DNA from: Streptomyces sp. Edi2
GTDB lineage: Bacteria > Actinomycetota > Actinomycetes > Streptomycetales > Streptomycetaceae
Assembly: GCF_040253635.1 (NCBI RefSeq)
Contig: NZ_JBEJGX010000003.1
Coordinates: forward strand, 5,233,501-5,297,500
DNA length: 64,000 nt
Direction: 5' to 3'
Shown: piece by piece, positions 44,550-52,668 of the stretch
Position numbering within the stretch: the stretch's first letter is position 1
How the letters are laid out: the number at the start of each line of letters is the position of its first letter
The notes under the pieces: model-generated
Seen by the model: the letters and a program-made list of their open reading frames with translations, nothing else
Told to the model about the DNA's origin: nothing
The model's database searches: none
Position numbers and translations under genes: made by a program

Positions 44550-44975
44550 ATGCGAGCTGTGGTGCAAAGGGTTGACGGCGCACGCGTCGAGGTGGCGGGC
44601 GAGACGGTCGGGGAGATCGTCGGTGAGGGGCTGTGCGTGCTGGTGGGGGTCACGCACGAGGACACCCCGGAGAAGGCGGCGCAGTTGGCCCGCAAGCTGT
44701 GGTCGGTGCGGATTCTGCAGGGCGAGAAGTCCTGCTCGGACACCGCCGCGCCGCTGTTGGTGATCAGCCAGTTCACTCTCTACGGTGACGCCCGCAAGGG
44801 GCGCCGCCCCACCTGGAACGCCGCGGCCCCGGGGCCGGTCGCCGAGCCGCTGGTCGACGAGGTCGTGGCGCAGCTGCGGGCGCTGGGCGCCCACGTGGAG
44901 ACCGGCCGTTTCGGCGCGGACATGAAGGTCTCGCTGACCAACGACGGGCCGTTCACGGTGCTGGTAGAGGTGTAA
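44550..44975 (+). CDS. dtd: D-aminoacyl-tRNA deacylase
   Basis: 141-aa cytoplasmic proofreading enzyme that frees D-amino acids from tRNA. Family motifs intact: MRAVVQRV start, SQFTLYGD with the active-site SQxT, and the cross-subunit Gly-Pro motif [10 protein letters not shown] at the end. ATG 44550 matches the family's N-terminus; upstream in-frame sequence is not homologous. Confidence 0.96.
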   Translation: MRAVVQRVDGARVEVAGETVGEIVGEGLCVLVGVTHEDTPEKAAQLARKLWSVRILQGEKSCSDTAAPLLVISQFTLYGDARKGRRPTWNAAAPGPVAEPLVDEVVAQLRALGAHVETGRFGADMKVSLTNDGPFTVLVEV

Positions 44976-45009
44976 CCCCCTGCGCCGGAGTGCCGCCGTG
45001 CACCCAAGG

Positions 45010-45149
45010 CACGCCCAACGGCCGAAGCGCACGCCCCACGGCCGTGGCACGCCCTACAGCCGAAGCGCACGCCCTACAGCCGAAGCGCACGCCCTACAGC
45101 CGAAGCGCACGCCCCACGGCCGTGGCACGCCCCACGACCGTGGGGCGTG
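45010..45149. repeat. 18/20-bp tandem repeat array ending in a hairpin
   Basis: Seven consecutive units beginning CACGCC, alternating between 20-bp (CACGCCCTACAGCCGAAGCG) and 18-bp (CACGCCCCACGGCCGTGG) versions: 45010-45029, 45030-45047, 45048-45067, 45068-45087, 45088-45107, 45108-45125 and 45126-45143. The last unit forms a 10-bp perfect hairpin CACGCCCCAC/GTGGGGCGTG (45126-45149), a probable shared terminator for the convergent dtd and ygfZ genes. Confidence 0.92.
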
Positions 45150-45167
45150 CCACGGCCGCGGCGCGCC

Positions 45168-46148
45168 CTACGGTTCGACGACCGCCTCCTGCGCCGCCGC
45201 CGTGCCGCCCGCCGTCAACTGCGCGTCCAGCGGCACATTCCGCTTGACCAGGGCCAGCGCGATCGGGCCGAGCTCGTGATGGCGGGCCGAGGTGGTGACG
45301 AAGCCGAGCTGCCGGCCCTCCTCGCCGTCCGAGGCGAGACGGACGGGGGCGCCGTGCGGCGGCAGATGGACCTCGCTGCCGTCCAGGTGCAAGAAGACCA
45401 GCCGGCGCGGCGGCTTCCCCAGGTTGTGGACCCGGGCGACGGTCTCCTGGCCGCGATAGCAGCCCTTCTGGAGGTGGACGGCGGTGCCGATCCAGCCCAG
45501 CTCGTGCGGGATGGTGCGGTGGTCGGTCTCCAGGCCCAGCCGGGGGCGGTGGGCCTCGACGCGCAGCGCCTCCAGCGCCAGGACGCCGACCGCGGGGCCG
45601 TGGGCAGCGGCGAACGGCTCCAGCTCGGCGCGCGGCAGGAACAGATCGCGGCCGTGCGCGGTCTCGCGGACGACGGCACTGCCGGGCGCCTCGGTGATGG
45701 AGCCGGCCGGCAGATGGACGACGGCGATCTCGTCCGTGCGGTCGGCGACCTCGACCCGGTAGAAGAACTTCATGCTCTCCAGGTAGGCGATCAGCGCCTC
45801 CTGCTGGCCTGGTTCGGTGTGCATCCAGGTCGTCTCGCCGTCGTCGACGAGGTAGACCGCATGCTCGATGTGGCCGTGCGCGGACAGGATCAGCGCCTCG
45901 GTGGCATGGCCGGGCGCGAGGTCGCTGACGTGCTGGGTGAGCAGCAGATGCAGCCAGCTCAGCCGTTCGGCGCCGGAGACGGTGACCACGCCGCGGTGGG
46001 AGAGGTCCACGAAGCCGGAGCCGTCGGCGAGGGCGCGCTGCTCACGGAAGAGGTCTCCGTAGTGCGCGGCGACGCCTTCGTCCGGAGCCTCGGCGGGGAC
46101 GGCGCCGGGCAGCGACAGCAGGGGGCTGGCGGGTGATGGTCGCAGCAT
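45168..46148 (-). CDS. ygfZ: Folate-binding protein YgfZ (iron-sulfur maintenance)
   Basis: 326-aa COG0354 protein, related to GcvT. The diagnostic KGCYRGQETVARVHN motif is present, with the reactive Cys, and GVALALEALRVEAHRP-type GcvT-like sequence precedes it. It uses tetrahydrofolate in assembly or repair of Fe-S clusters. ATG 46148. Confidence 0.93.
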   Translation of the reverse strand: MLRPSPASPLLSLPGAVPAEAPDEGVAAHYGDLFREQRALADGSGFVDLSHRGVVTVSGAERLSWLHLLLTQHVSDLAPGHATEALILSAHGHIEHAVYLVDDGETTWMHTEPGQQEALIAYLESMKFFYRVEVADRTDEIAVVHLPAGSITEAPGSAVVRETAHGRDLFLPRAELEPFAAAHGPAVGVLALEALRVEAHRPRLGLETDHRTIPHELGWIGTAVHLQKGCYRGQETVARVHNLGKPPRRLVFLHLDGSEVHLPPHGAPVRLASDGEEGRQLGFVTTSARHHELGPIALALVKRNVPLDAQLTAGGTAAAQEAVVEP

Positions 46149-46178
46149 GAGGCCAGCCTACGACCCGCCCGCGACGGT

Positions 46179-46217
46179 CTCAGCCGTCGCCCTCGGCCGT
46201 CGCCCTCAGCCGTCGCC
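46179..46217. repeat. 13-bp tandem repeat, three copies
   Basis: CTCAGCCGTCGCC, CTCGGCCGTCGCC and CTCAGCCGTCGCC in direct succession, running into the stop codon of the Fur-family gene. Confidence 0.8.
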
Positions 46218-46643
46218 CCCGGCGGCCTTCTCACGGCAGGCCGCACAGCGTCCGAAGATCGCGAAGTGCTTCATGTCCGTCTCGAAGCCGAACTGGTCGC
46301 GCAACTGCGCCGTGAACGGCCCGGCCACCGACAGGTCCGCCTCGATGACGTCCGAGCAGTCCCGGCAGACCAGGTGGATGTGGTGGTGGCGGTCGGCGAG
46401 GTGGTAGGTGGGGGCGCCGTGTCCGAGGTGGGCATGGCTGACCAGGCCCAGCTCTTCGAGGAGTTCCAGGGTCCGGTAGACCGTGGAGATGTTCACCCCG
46501 CCCGCGGTCTTGCGTACCTCGGTGAGGATGTCGTCAGGGGTGGCGTGCTCCAGCCTGTCCACAGCCTCCAGTACGAGCTGACGCTGCGGGGTCAGGCGGT
46601 ATCCGCGCCTGCGGAGGTCGCTCTGCCAGTCGGTGGTCACCAC
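46206..46643 (-). CDS. nur: Nickel-responsive Fur-family regulator Nur
   Basis: 145-aa metalloregulator. Winged helix YRLTPQRQLVLEAVDRLEHATPDDI...NISTVYRTLELLEELGL. The ligand pattern matches that recalled for S. coelicolor Nur: Ni site His70, His72, His126 and second site His33, His86, His88, His90; Cys93/Cys96 and Cys133/Cys136 pairs are also present. With nickel it represses nickel uptake genes and the Fe superoxide dismutase. GTG 46643; a TACACT 7 nt upstream suggests a leaderless transcript. Confidence 0.92.
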   Translation of the reverse strand: MVTTDWQSDLRRRGYRLTPQRQLVLEAVDRLEHATPDDILTEVRKTAGGVNISTVYRTLELLEELGLVSHAHLGHGAPTYHLADRHHHIHLVCRDCSDVIEADLSVAGPFTAQLRDQFGFETDMKHFAIFGRCAACREKAAGGDG

Positions 46644-46734
46644 AGGGCCAGTGTAGGAGGACCGGCGGCGGGCGGGGGCGGGCCGCGGTATCAGCCTGCC
46701 GTCCGCCCGCCGTGGCGGGGCTCTCCCGTCGTGC

Positions 46735-47322
46735 TTACGGGTTGTAGGGCGTGCCGTCGGGCCGGAAGAAGGAGACGCCGTCCGGCGTGTCCTCGGGGAG
46801 GCTTTCCGCCCACTCCTTGAGGTCGGCGACCTTCTTCAGGTGCGCCGACATGTACGGCCGCAGCGGGACGTCCGGGGTGGACTTCTCGCCGACCCACATC
46901 AGGTCGCTGTTGACGTAGCCGTAGAGCCGCTTGCCACCGCTGTACGGGCCGGAGGCGGCGGTGCGGGCGATGGCGTCGGTGGCCAGGTCGATCTGCGGCT
47001 TCTGGTCGGCCAGCTCGCCGTACCAGACCTCCACCACGCCCTGGTCGCGGCACATCACGATCTCGACCTTGCGGTCCGCGTCGATGCGCCAGTAGCCGCT
47101 CTCGCTCTCCAGCGGGCGCACCTTCTTGCCCTCGGCGTCGAGCACCCAGCTGTGCGAGGTGTACTCCAGGAAGTCACGGCCGTCGTGGGTGAAGCTGACC
47201 TCCTGCCCGAAGTTGCACTTCTCGGTGCCGGGGAATTCGGCGACGCCGGCGCCCTCCCAGTTGCCGAGGAGGAAGGCGAGCGGCACGAGGGCCGGGTTCA
47301 GGTCGGACGGGATCTCGATCAT
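46735..47322 (-). CDS. Nitrobindin-like heme-binding beta-barrel protein (FABP family)
   Basis: 195-aa protein of the DUF1794/THAP4-C group. Signature LGNWEGAGVAEFPG (GxWxGxG) near the N-terminus, strands GRDFLEYTSHSW, SGYWRIDADRKVE, and a C-terminal domain end. Related proteins bind ferric heme and nitric oxide or peroxynitrite. ATG 47322. Confidence 0.9.
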   Translation of the reverse strand: MIEIPSDLNPALVPLAFLLGNWEGAGVAEFPGTEKCNFGQEVSFTHDGRDFLEYTSHSWVLDAEGKKVRPLESESGYWRIDADRKVEIVMCRDQGVVEVWYGELADQKPQIDLATDAIARTAASGPYSGGKRLYGYVNSDLMWVGEKSTPDVPLRPYMSAHLKKVADLKEWAESLPEDTPDGVSFFRPDGTPYNP

Positions 47323-47448
47323 GAGAGCTCAGGCGATCTATGTGGAGGGGAACCGACAGGGGCGCGCAGGGCGCTCCGTGGAGGCTGGTGGATGGGCTGG
47401 CACCCGCCGGGGGGGCTGCCACCCGCCGGTGGCTGGGGGAGCGAAGGC

Positions 47449-47550
47449 TCAGCGCTGGCCTTGGTACAGCTTCTTCCAGGTCAGAGCGGCGAACGAGATC
47501 ACGCCGATGCCGACCAGAACCAGCAGGGTGGTGAAGAATGCCTCAAGCAC
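47449..47550 (-). CDS. 33-aa single-pass membrane microprotein
   Basis: GTG 47550 to TGA 47449, preceded by CAGGGAG 8 nt upstream. Reads VLEAFFTTLLVLVGIGVISF then AALTWKKLYQGQR: one membrane helix followed by a basic tail on the cytoplasmic side. Compositionally it is a real membrane peptide and unlike shadow ORFs. The function is unknown. Divergent from the DsrE gene. Confidence 0.8.
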   Translation of the reverse strand: MLEAFFTTLLVLVGIGVISFAALTWKKLYQGQR

Positions 47551-47654
47551 GAGCGCGCTCCCTGAATGGAGTGAGGGTGTAACGGACCGCCTGAGAGTCT
47601 AGTCCGCGGCGGTGACAACGGCGCTGTGAGGTCCACCGCCCCTACTCTTGCCTC

Positions 47655-48020
47655 ATGGCGAAGAAGCTCGTGATCAAGGTGACGGCGGGTGCGGATGCGC
47701 CCGAGCGGTGCTCGCAGGCGTTCACGGTGGCGGCGGTGGCGGTGGCCAGCGGTGTCGAGGTGTCGCTGTGGCTGACCGGGGAGTCGGTGTGGTTCGCGCT
47801 CCCGGGGCGGGCGGCGGACTTCGAGCTGCCGCATGCGGCGCCCCTGCCGGAGCTGATCGACGGGATCCGGGCCGGCGGCGGCGCGATCACCGTCTGCACC
47901 CAGTGCGCGGCCCGGCGGGACATCGAGCAGAAGGACCTGATCGAGGGGGCCGGGATCGCCGGTTCCCAGCTGTTCGTCAGCGAGATCATGCCGGACGACG
48001 TCCAGGCGCTGGTGTACTGA
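47655..48020 (+). CDS. DsrE family protein
   Basis: 121-aa small alpha/beta protein: KKLVIKVTAGADAPERCSQAF, ASGVEVSLWLTGESVWF, and ITVCTQCAARRDIEQKDL with the conserved Cys-x2-Cys where sulfur-relay members carry a persulfide. Possible sulfur-transfer role. A TACTCT 7 nt before ATG 47655 suggests a leaderless mRNA. Confidence 0.87.
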   Translation: MAKKLVIKVTAGADAPERCSQAFTVAAVAVASGVEVSLWLTGESVWFALPGRAADFELPHAAPLPELIDGIRAGGGAITVCTQCAARRDIEQKDLIEGAGIAGSQLFVSEIMPDDVQALVY

Positions 48021-48041
48021 GGCCCGTGGTGCCCGGGGCGG

Positions 48042-48329
48042 CTACTGCGTGTGCTTGTCGTCGCCCCGGTCGTCCAGCTCGCGCCACCAGCGGTCGGACT
48101 CCGGGTCGCCGGACTCGTCCCACCAGCGCTCACCGGGCTCCCGGCGGTTGCCGATGATCGCCGCGACGGGCGGGATCACCATGGCGACCACACACATGCC
48201 CACCGCGGCCGGCACCGACCACAGCCGCACCACACCCCAGGCCAGGACGAACAGCACCAGGCACACGCCCATCAGGACGAAGTACCTGCGATGGCGGCGC
48301 TGTACGGGCGACCGGCGGTGCGCGTCCAT
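48042..48329 (-). CDS. DUF3099 family membrane protein
   Basis: 95-aa protein with a basic N-terminus, two membrane helices (about 15-36 and 41-60) and an acidic, Trp-rich tail (ERWWDESGDPESDRWWREL). ATG 48329; an in-frame extension to 48431 would overlap a terminator stem. Unknown function; widely conserved in actinobacteria. Confidence 0.85.
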   Translation of the reverse strand: MDAHRRSPVQRRHRRYFVLMGVCLVLFVLAWGVVRLWSVPAAVGMCVVAMVIPPVAAIIGNRREPGERWWDESGDPESDRWWRELDDRGDDKHTQ

Positions 48330-48403
48330 AACTCCACGGTAAGTCCGTGCGGGGCAGGACAGAAGTCGGCGGGGGAAACGCCGTTCGCGCCCGGACGGCA
48401 CGA

Positions 48404-48450
48404 AGGGCCGCACCCCGGCCAAGGCGTCCAAACCTCCGGGGTGCGGCCCT
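48404..48450 (-). terminator. Terminator of the sulfurtransferase/DUF1416 operon
   Basis: Perfect 15-bp stem AGGGCCGCACCCCGG (48404-48418) / CCGGGGTGCGGCCCT (48436-48450), loop 17 nt, 57 nt after the DUF1416 stop. Confidence 0.85.
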
Positions 48451-48506
48451 CCGGCCGTACGGATCGTGGCGGGGCCCCTGCTGCGGAGCCGCGGCCACTC
48501 CCGCCG

Positions 48507-48794
48507 TCAGACAGCGATGGCGACCTCCGCCAGGCCGCCCTGCTGGGCGACGACGGTGCGGTCGGCGGTGCCGCCCGGGACGAGCGCGCGCAGCGTCCAG
48601 GTGCCCTCGGCCGCGTAGAAGCGGAACTGTCCGGTCGCGGAGGTGGGAACCTCGGCGGTGAACTCACCGGTGCTGTCCAGGAGGCGGACGTAGCCGGTGA
48701 CGGGCTCGCCGTCGCGGGTCACGCTGCCCTGGATCGTGGTCTCACCGGGCTTGATGGTCGAGGCGTCCGGGCCGCCTGCCTGTGCTCCACACAT
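48507..48794 (-). CDS. DUF1416 family protein
   Basis: 95-aa protein starting MCGAQAGG, with a beta-sandwich (transthyretin/carboxypeptidase-regulatory-like) feel: GSVTRDGEPVTGYVRLLDSTGEFTAEV and ATGQFRFYAAEGTWTLRAL. Always adjacent to thiosulfate sulfurtransferase in actinobacteria; the role is unknown but presumably in the same sulfur pathway. Conserved Cys2. Confidence 0.88.
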   Translation of the reverse strand: MCGAQAGGPDASTIKPGETTIQGSVTRDGEPVTGYVRLLDSTGEFTAEVPTSATGQFRFYAAEGTWTLRALVPGGTADRTVVAQQGGLAEVAIAV

Positions 48795-48834
48795 AGGGGT
48801 ACTTCCTTGAGGGGTGAGGGAGAAGCTTGCTTGC

Positions 48835-49680
48835 TTACTTGGCCGCGCCGAGCTCGATCGGCACGCCGACCAGCGAGCCGTACTCGGTCCAGGAGCCGTC
48901 GTAGTTCTTGACGTTGCTCTGGCCCAGCAGCTCGTGCAGGACGAACCAGGTCAGCGCGGAGCGCTCACCGATGCGGCAGTAGGCGATGGTGTCCTTGGCG
49001 AGGTCCACCGACTCGCCCTCGTAGAGGGCCTTGAGCTCGTCGTCCGACTTGAAGGTGCCGTCGTCGTTGGCGTTCTTCGACCACGGGATGTTGCGGGCGC
49101 TGGGCACGTGGCCGGGGCGCTGCGACTGCTCCTGCGGGAGGTGCGCCGGGGCGAGCAGCTTGCCGCTGAACTCGTCGGGGGAGCGCACGTCGACCAGGTT
49201 GAGGTTGTCGATCGCGGCGACGACGTCGTCCCGGAAGGCGCGGATGGCGGTGTTCTGGGCCTTGGCCTTGTAGTCGGTGGCCGGGCGCTGGGGGACCTCG
49301 GAGCCGTCGACCAGGTCGCGCGAGTCCAGCTCCCACTTCTTGCGGCCGCCGTCGAGCAGCTTGACGCTGCCGTGGCCGTAGAGCTTGAAGTACCAGTAGG
49401 CGTAGGAGGCGAACCAGTTGTTGTTGCCGCCGTAGAGGACCACCGTGTCGTCGTTGGCGATGCCCTTGGCCGAGAGCAGCTTCTCGAAGCCCTCCTGGTC
49501 GACGAAGTCGCGGCGGACCGGGTCCTGGAGGTCCTTCTTCCAGTCGATCCGGACGGCGTTCTTGATGTGGTTCTTGTCGTAGGCCGAGGTGTCCTCGTCA
49601 ACCTCGACGAGAACCACCTTCGGGTCCTCCAGGTGGGCCTCGACCCAGTCGGCGTCTACGAGGACGTCGCTACGGCTCAT
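48835..49680 (-). CDS. Thiosulfate sulfurtransferase (rhodanese)
   Basis: 281-aa two-domain rhodanese that moves sulfane sulfur from thiosulfate to a thiophilic acceptor. The N-terminal inactive domain has VLYGGNNNWFASYAYWYFK; the C-terminal domain has the active-site loop AYCRIGERSALTWF with the persulfide Cys. Second-domain NLVDVRSPDEFSG is typical. ATG 49680 with GGAGGAGAAG upstream. Mycobacterial homologues are called CysA2/SseC neighbours. Preceded by a leader peptide, suggesting cysteine-dependent attenuation. Confidence 0.94.
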   Translation of the reverse strand: MSRSDVLVDADWVEAHLEDPKVVLVEVDEDTSAYDKNHIKNAVRIDWKKDLQDPVRRDFVDQEGFEKLLSAKGIANDDTVVLYGGNNNWFASYAYWYFKLYGHGSVKLLDGGRKKWELDSRDLVDGSEVPQRPATDYKAKAQNTAIRAFRDDVVAAIDNLNLVDVRSPDEFSGKLLAPAHLPQEQSQRPGHVPSARNIPWSKNANDDGTFKSDDELKALYEGESVDLAKDTIAYCRIGERSALTWFVLHELLGQSNVKNYDGSWTEYGSLVGVPIELGAAK

Positions 49681-49835
49681 GTTCTTCTCCTCCGGGGCAG
49701 TTACGGGGGGTAGTGGCAGAGGTGGCACGCGGGTACGCCGGGTGCGCGCCGGTGACTTCCGGACGGGGTTCCGGGGCGGCGCTGCGCCGGGACGGGACGC
49801 GTGAGGGTGCGGCCTCAGTGGCCGACCGGGCTAGG

Positions 49836-49867
49836 GACACCTCCCAGCCGGAGCTGGGGGAGGGTGC
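49836..49867. repeat. Dispersed palindromic repeat, copy 2
   Basis: Reads GACACCTCCC, AGCCGGAGCT, GGGGGAGGGTGC: the same imperfect palindrome as 42406-42437. It lies in the leader between the leader peptide and the rhodanese gene, where its hairpin could act as or mimic an attenuator. Confidence 0.75.
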
Positions 49868-49877
49868 GAAAAGCCCG

Positions 49878-49985
49878 TCAGACAGGGCGACAGAGCATGG
49901 CGGCGACGCGGCACAGGTCTACTGCCCGCCGCTTCGTCAGTACCGCACGTCCCCGCGGACGGAGACCGCTCAATGAGCTCTGCAT
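49878..49985 (-). CDS. Actinobacterial leader peptide upstream of sulfurtransferase
   Basis: 35-aa ORF from ATG 49985 to TGA 49878. The centre reads LTKRRAVDLCRVAAMLCRPV, the RRxVDLxRV...C signature of the short 'putative leader peptide' family that precedes sulfur-assimilation genes in Streptomyces and mycobacteria. Cys25 and Cys32 would let ribosomes sense cysteinyl-tRNA. The stop lies 198 nt before the rhodanese start. Confidence 0.85.
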   Translation of the reverse strand: MQSSLSGLRPRGRAVLTKRRAVDLCRVAAMLCRPV

Positions 49986-50280
49986 GCCACCGATCGTAGG
50001 GATGCGGAGCGGCGCGTGTCACCGGCGTGTCGAATGGCGAGACGCGTTTGTCCGCAATGTGGGATCGATGGCGTTGTCATGTGTGGGTGTACGGGTCCCG
50101 GGTGCCCGTACGCCGGTGGGGGGTCTGGCGTACGGACTCGGTCGTCTCAGGAAATGGACGAGAGGCGGATCAGCCGGTGGACGGCGGGGCGGACCGGTGG
50201 GGCGGCCCGCCGCGGACGGCCGGTCAGCAGACGTGGACGCCCGGTCAGCCGGGAACGTCCGGTCGGTCTCGGAGGACCGG

Positions 50281-50982
50281 TCAGCCGGGGAGCTTGACGT
50301 TCTTGCCGGCGGCGGAGATCGACAGTCCCTCGGATGTCATCACGACCTTCTCCAGCTTCAGGTTGCCGGGCAGCTGGTCCAGCTTCCAGTCGTGGTCGGT
50401 CTGGGCGCGCACCTTGCTCTCACAGCCCGGCAGGGCCCTGCACACCCCCGGGAGCCCGTCGGCGCGCAGCCGGACGGTGTTGCCGCCCACGATCGTGATG
50501 GAGCCGGTCACGTCCAGCGAACTGAGGATTGGGATCTTCGGCGAGATCTTGACCTGGCCGCGGCCGCCCTTCTGCCCGCCGTAGCCGATCGTGACGCCGC
50601 CGCCCGCCGCCTTGGTCAGGTCGGCGTAGTTGATCCGGGCGTTGCCGGTGGCCGTGGCGGCGCTCTCGATGGAGGTGTAGTCGCTGGTCAGCCCGACCTC
50701 GTGGAACTGCGCCGACAGCCGGTCGATGCGCAGCGCATGCCCCTGGGCGCGGGCCTCGATTCCCCCGAGCTCGGCGTCCACCTCGTCGAGGCTGCGCCCG
50801 GCGACCTGGGTCAGGAACGGGAAGCCCTTGATCGAGACCTCGGGGGCCTTGTCGAGCCCCTGGCTGCCGCGGATCTTGTCCGCCGCCATGTCCTCGGCCA
50901 GATTCACCGCCACCCGGTCGGCGGCCACGAACAGCCCGCCGAATATGACGACGAGGATCACCAGCACACGTAGTGCACGCAT
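50281..50982 (-). CDS. DUF2993 (LmeA-like) family protein
   Basis: 233-aa protein with an N-terminal signal or anchor (VLVILVVIFGGLFVAADRVAVN) and the DUF2993 core: APEVSIKGFPFLTQVAGRSLDEVD, then long amphipathic beta strands. Mycobacterial LmeA of this family binds phosphoinositides in the periplasm. Two Cys (PGVCRALPGCES) may form a disulfide. ATG 50982. The 295 bp upstream of its end (49986-50280) contains scattered CCGGTCAGC repeats only. Confidence 0.85.
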   Translation of the reverse strand: MRALRVLVILVVIFGGLFVAADRVAVNLAEDMAADKIRGSQGLDKAPEVSIKGFPFLTQVAGRSLDEVDAELGGIEARAQGHALRIDRLSAQFHEVGLTSDYTSIESAATATGNARINYADLTKAAGGGVTIGYGGQKGGRGQVKISPKIPILSSLDVTGSITIVGGNTVRLRADGLPGVCRALPGCESKVRAQTDHDWKLDQLPGNLKLEKVVMTSEGLSISAAGKNVKLPG

Positions 50983-51081
50983 CGAACCACTTCCCCCACC
51001 TGGGCCGGATCCCGGCCGTGTCCGTGCAGGCCCCCTGCCTGCGCTCCGGGGAGCCTAGACGACGTGTTCGGGGAAACGGCA

Positions 51082-51127
51082 GCGGCGGCCGCCGGAACGC
51101 GCCAGGGGCGCTTCCGGCGGCCGCCGC
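51082..51127 (-). terminator. Strong terminator hairpin
   Basis: Perfect 16-bp stem GCGGCGGCCGCCGGAA (51082-51097) / TTCCGGCGGCCGCCGC (51112-51127), 38 nt after the stop of the PQ-rich membrane gene. Confidence 0.85.
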
Positions 51128-51164
51128 CCGGTGCCGCTCACGGCATCGAGGGGATACCCGGGGG

Positions 51165-52658
51165 TTACCCCAGCGCCCGCCCCAGGACGTACACCGCGGG
51201 CGCGGCCAGCGCCAGCGGCAGGGCCACCCCCGCCGTCAGGTGGACGAAGCGGGACGGGTAGTCGTAGCTGGCCACCCGCAGACCGATCAGGGCACAGCCG
51301 CCGGCCGCCAGGCCCAGCAGCGCACCGGACGCGCCGAGGCCGGTCAGCTGCCCGGCCGCGATGCCGGCGCCCGCGGCGGCCACCAGGCAGATGGCGATCG
51401 AGGCGGCGGAGGGCAGCGGCAGGGCACGGGCCAGGGTCGCCACCGCGACCGCACAGGCGCCTGCCACCACTGCCTGCGGGCTCGCCGCGAGGTGGCCGGC
51501 GGCCAGCACCGCGAGCGCGGACGAGGTCAGGCCGGCGGTCAGCGCGTACATCCGCTCGTCGGCGCTGCTGCGATTGCGCAGCTGCAGGACGAGGACGAGC
51601 AGACACCACACCCCGAGCGTGCCGATGCCGACCAGCGGCGCGCTCGCGCGGTCGGTGGCGAGCAGCGCGACATCGGTGGTCAGTCCGCCCAGGAAGGCGA
51701 GCGCGATGCCCTGGCGGGCCGGCCACATGCCGTTGAGCCGGAACCAGCCGGCGGCGGTGACGGCCTGCAGCAGCGCCACCGGTACGGCGAGCACCGGGCG
51801 GCCCAGCGACGCGGTCAGCGCCAGCAGCAGGGCGAGCCCGGCGGTCAGCGCGGCCGGCTGGATCCCGGGCGGGATGATCGGCGAGCGGCCCTCGGCACGG
51901 GCGCGCTGGTTGGGGGCGAGCGGCGCGGAGGAGACCGACGCGGTGGAGACCGGTGCGCTCGAGGCCGGTGCGGGGGCGGCCGGTGCGGATGCGGCGGCCG
52001 CCGCCGGCCGGGGCTGCTGAGGGTGCTGGGGGTGCCGGCGGGCGTACGGCTCGTCGGCCGGGCGGGCGGTCTGGTGCTGGAGGGGCAGCGGCGCGGTCTC
52101 CGCCGGGTGCGGGCCGCCGTAGCCGTCCTGGCCGTGGGCCGGCCGCTGCGGCTGCTGCTGCGGTTGAGGCTGTTGTGGTTGCTGCGGCTGCGGCTGCCGG
52201 TGCTGCTGCGGCTGCTGCTGTCCGTAGGCGTCGTACCCGTACTGGCCGCGCCCGTACGGGTCACGCCCGTACGGGTCGGGCCCCGGCCGGCCGTGTCCGT
52301 GCTGTCCGTGCCCCTGCGGTCCGTGCCCGTACTGCTCGGACCTCGGCGGCTGCTGCTGCGCGTCGGACCGCGGCTGCTGCTGCGCATAGGGGTCGTAGGC
52401 CTGCTGGCCCTGCCCGTAGGACGACGGCTGCCCGTGCGCTGCCTGGTGCCCGTGTGCTGCCTGCTGTCCCTGCGGCTGCTGCTGTCCGTAGGGGGCCTGC
52501 GGCTCGTACGGCACCTGCTGCCCGTAGGGGGCCTGTGCGGACTGCGGCGACTGTGGTGCCTGCTGCCCGTAGGGAGTCTGCTGCCCGTAAGGGGCCTGCT
52601 GGGCGTAGGGATCGTGCGGCTCGTACGGATGGCGGTGCTGCGGCTGGTTGTCGCTCAT
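51165..52658 (-). CDS. PQ/Tyr-rich multi-pass membrane protein
   Basis: 497-aa protein. Residues 1-230 are low-complexity: repeated PYGQQ, QGQQAAHG, YGHGPQGHG, then polyQ/P, surely disordered. An Ala/Ser linker follows, then seven or eight membrane helices (about 270-495) with no motif I can name. Similar Gln/Tyr/Gly/Pro-rich tails occur on Streptomyces envelope and cell-division proteins. ATG 52658; 10 bp after the MoaD-like gene in the same operon. Confidence 0.82.
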   Translation of the reverse strand: MSDNQPQHRHPYEPHDPYAQQAPYGQQTPYGQQAPQSPQSAQAPYGQQVPYEPQAPYGQQQPQGQQAAHGHQAAHGQPSSYGQGQQAYDPYAQQQPRSDAQQQPPRSEQYGHGPQGHGQHGHGRPGPDPYGRDPYGRGQYGYDAYGQQQPQQHRQPQPQQPQQPQPQQQPQRPAHGQDGYGGPHPAETAPLPLQHQTARPADEPYARRHPQHPQQPRPAAAAASAPAAPAPASSAPVSTASVSSAPLAPNQRARAEGRSPIIPPGIQPAALTAGLALLLALTASLGRPVLAVPVALLQAVTAAGWFRLNGMWPARQGIALAFLGGLTTDVALLATDRASAPLVGIGTLGVWCLLVLVLQLRNRSSADERMYALTAGLTSSALAVLAAGHLAASPQAVVAGACAVAVATLARALPLPSAASIAICLVAAAGAGIAAGQLTGLGASGALLGLAAGGCALIGLRVASYDYPSRFVHLTAGVALPLALAAPAVYVLGRALG

Positions 52659-52668
52659 GGTCGTGTGT

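Noticed and set aside
45010..45149. CRISPR-like array
   Set aside because: Units of 18-20 bp are directly adjacent with no unique spacers, and no cas genes are present.
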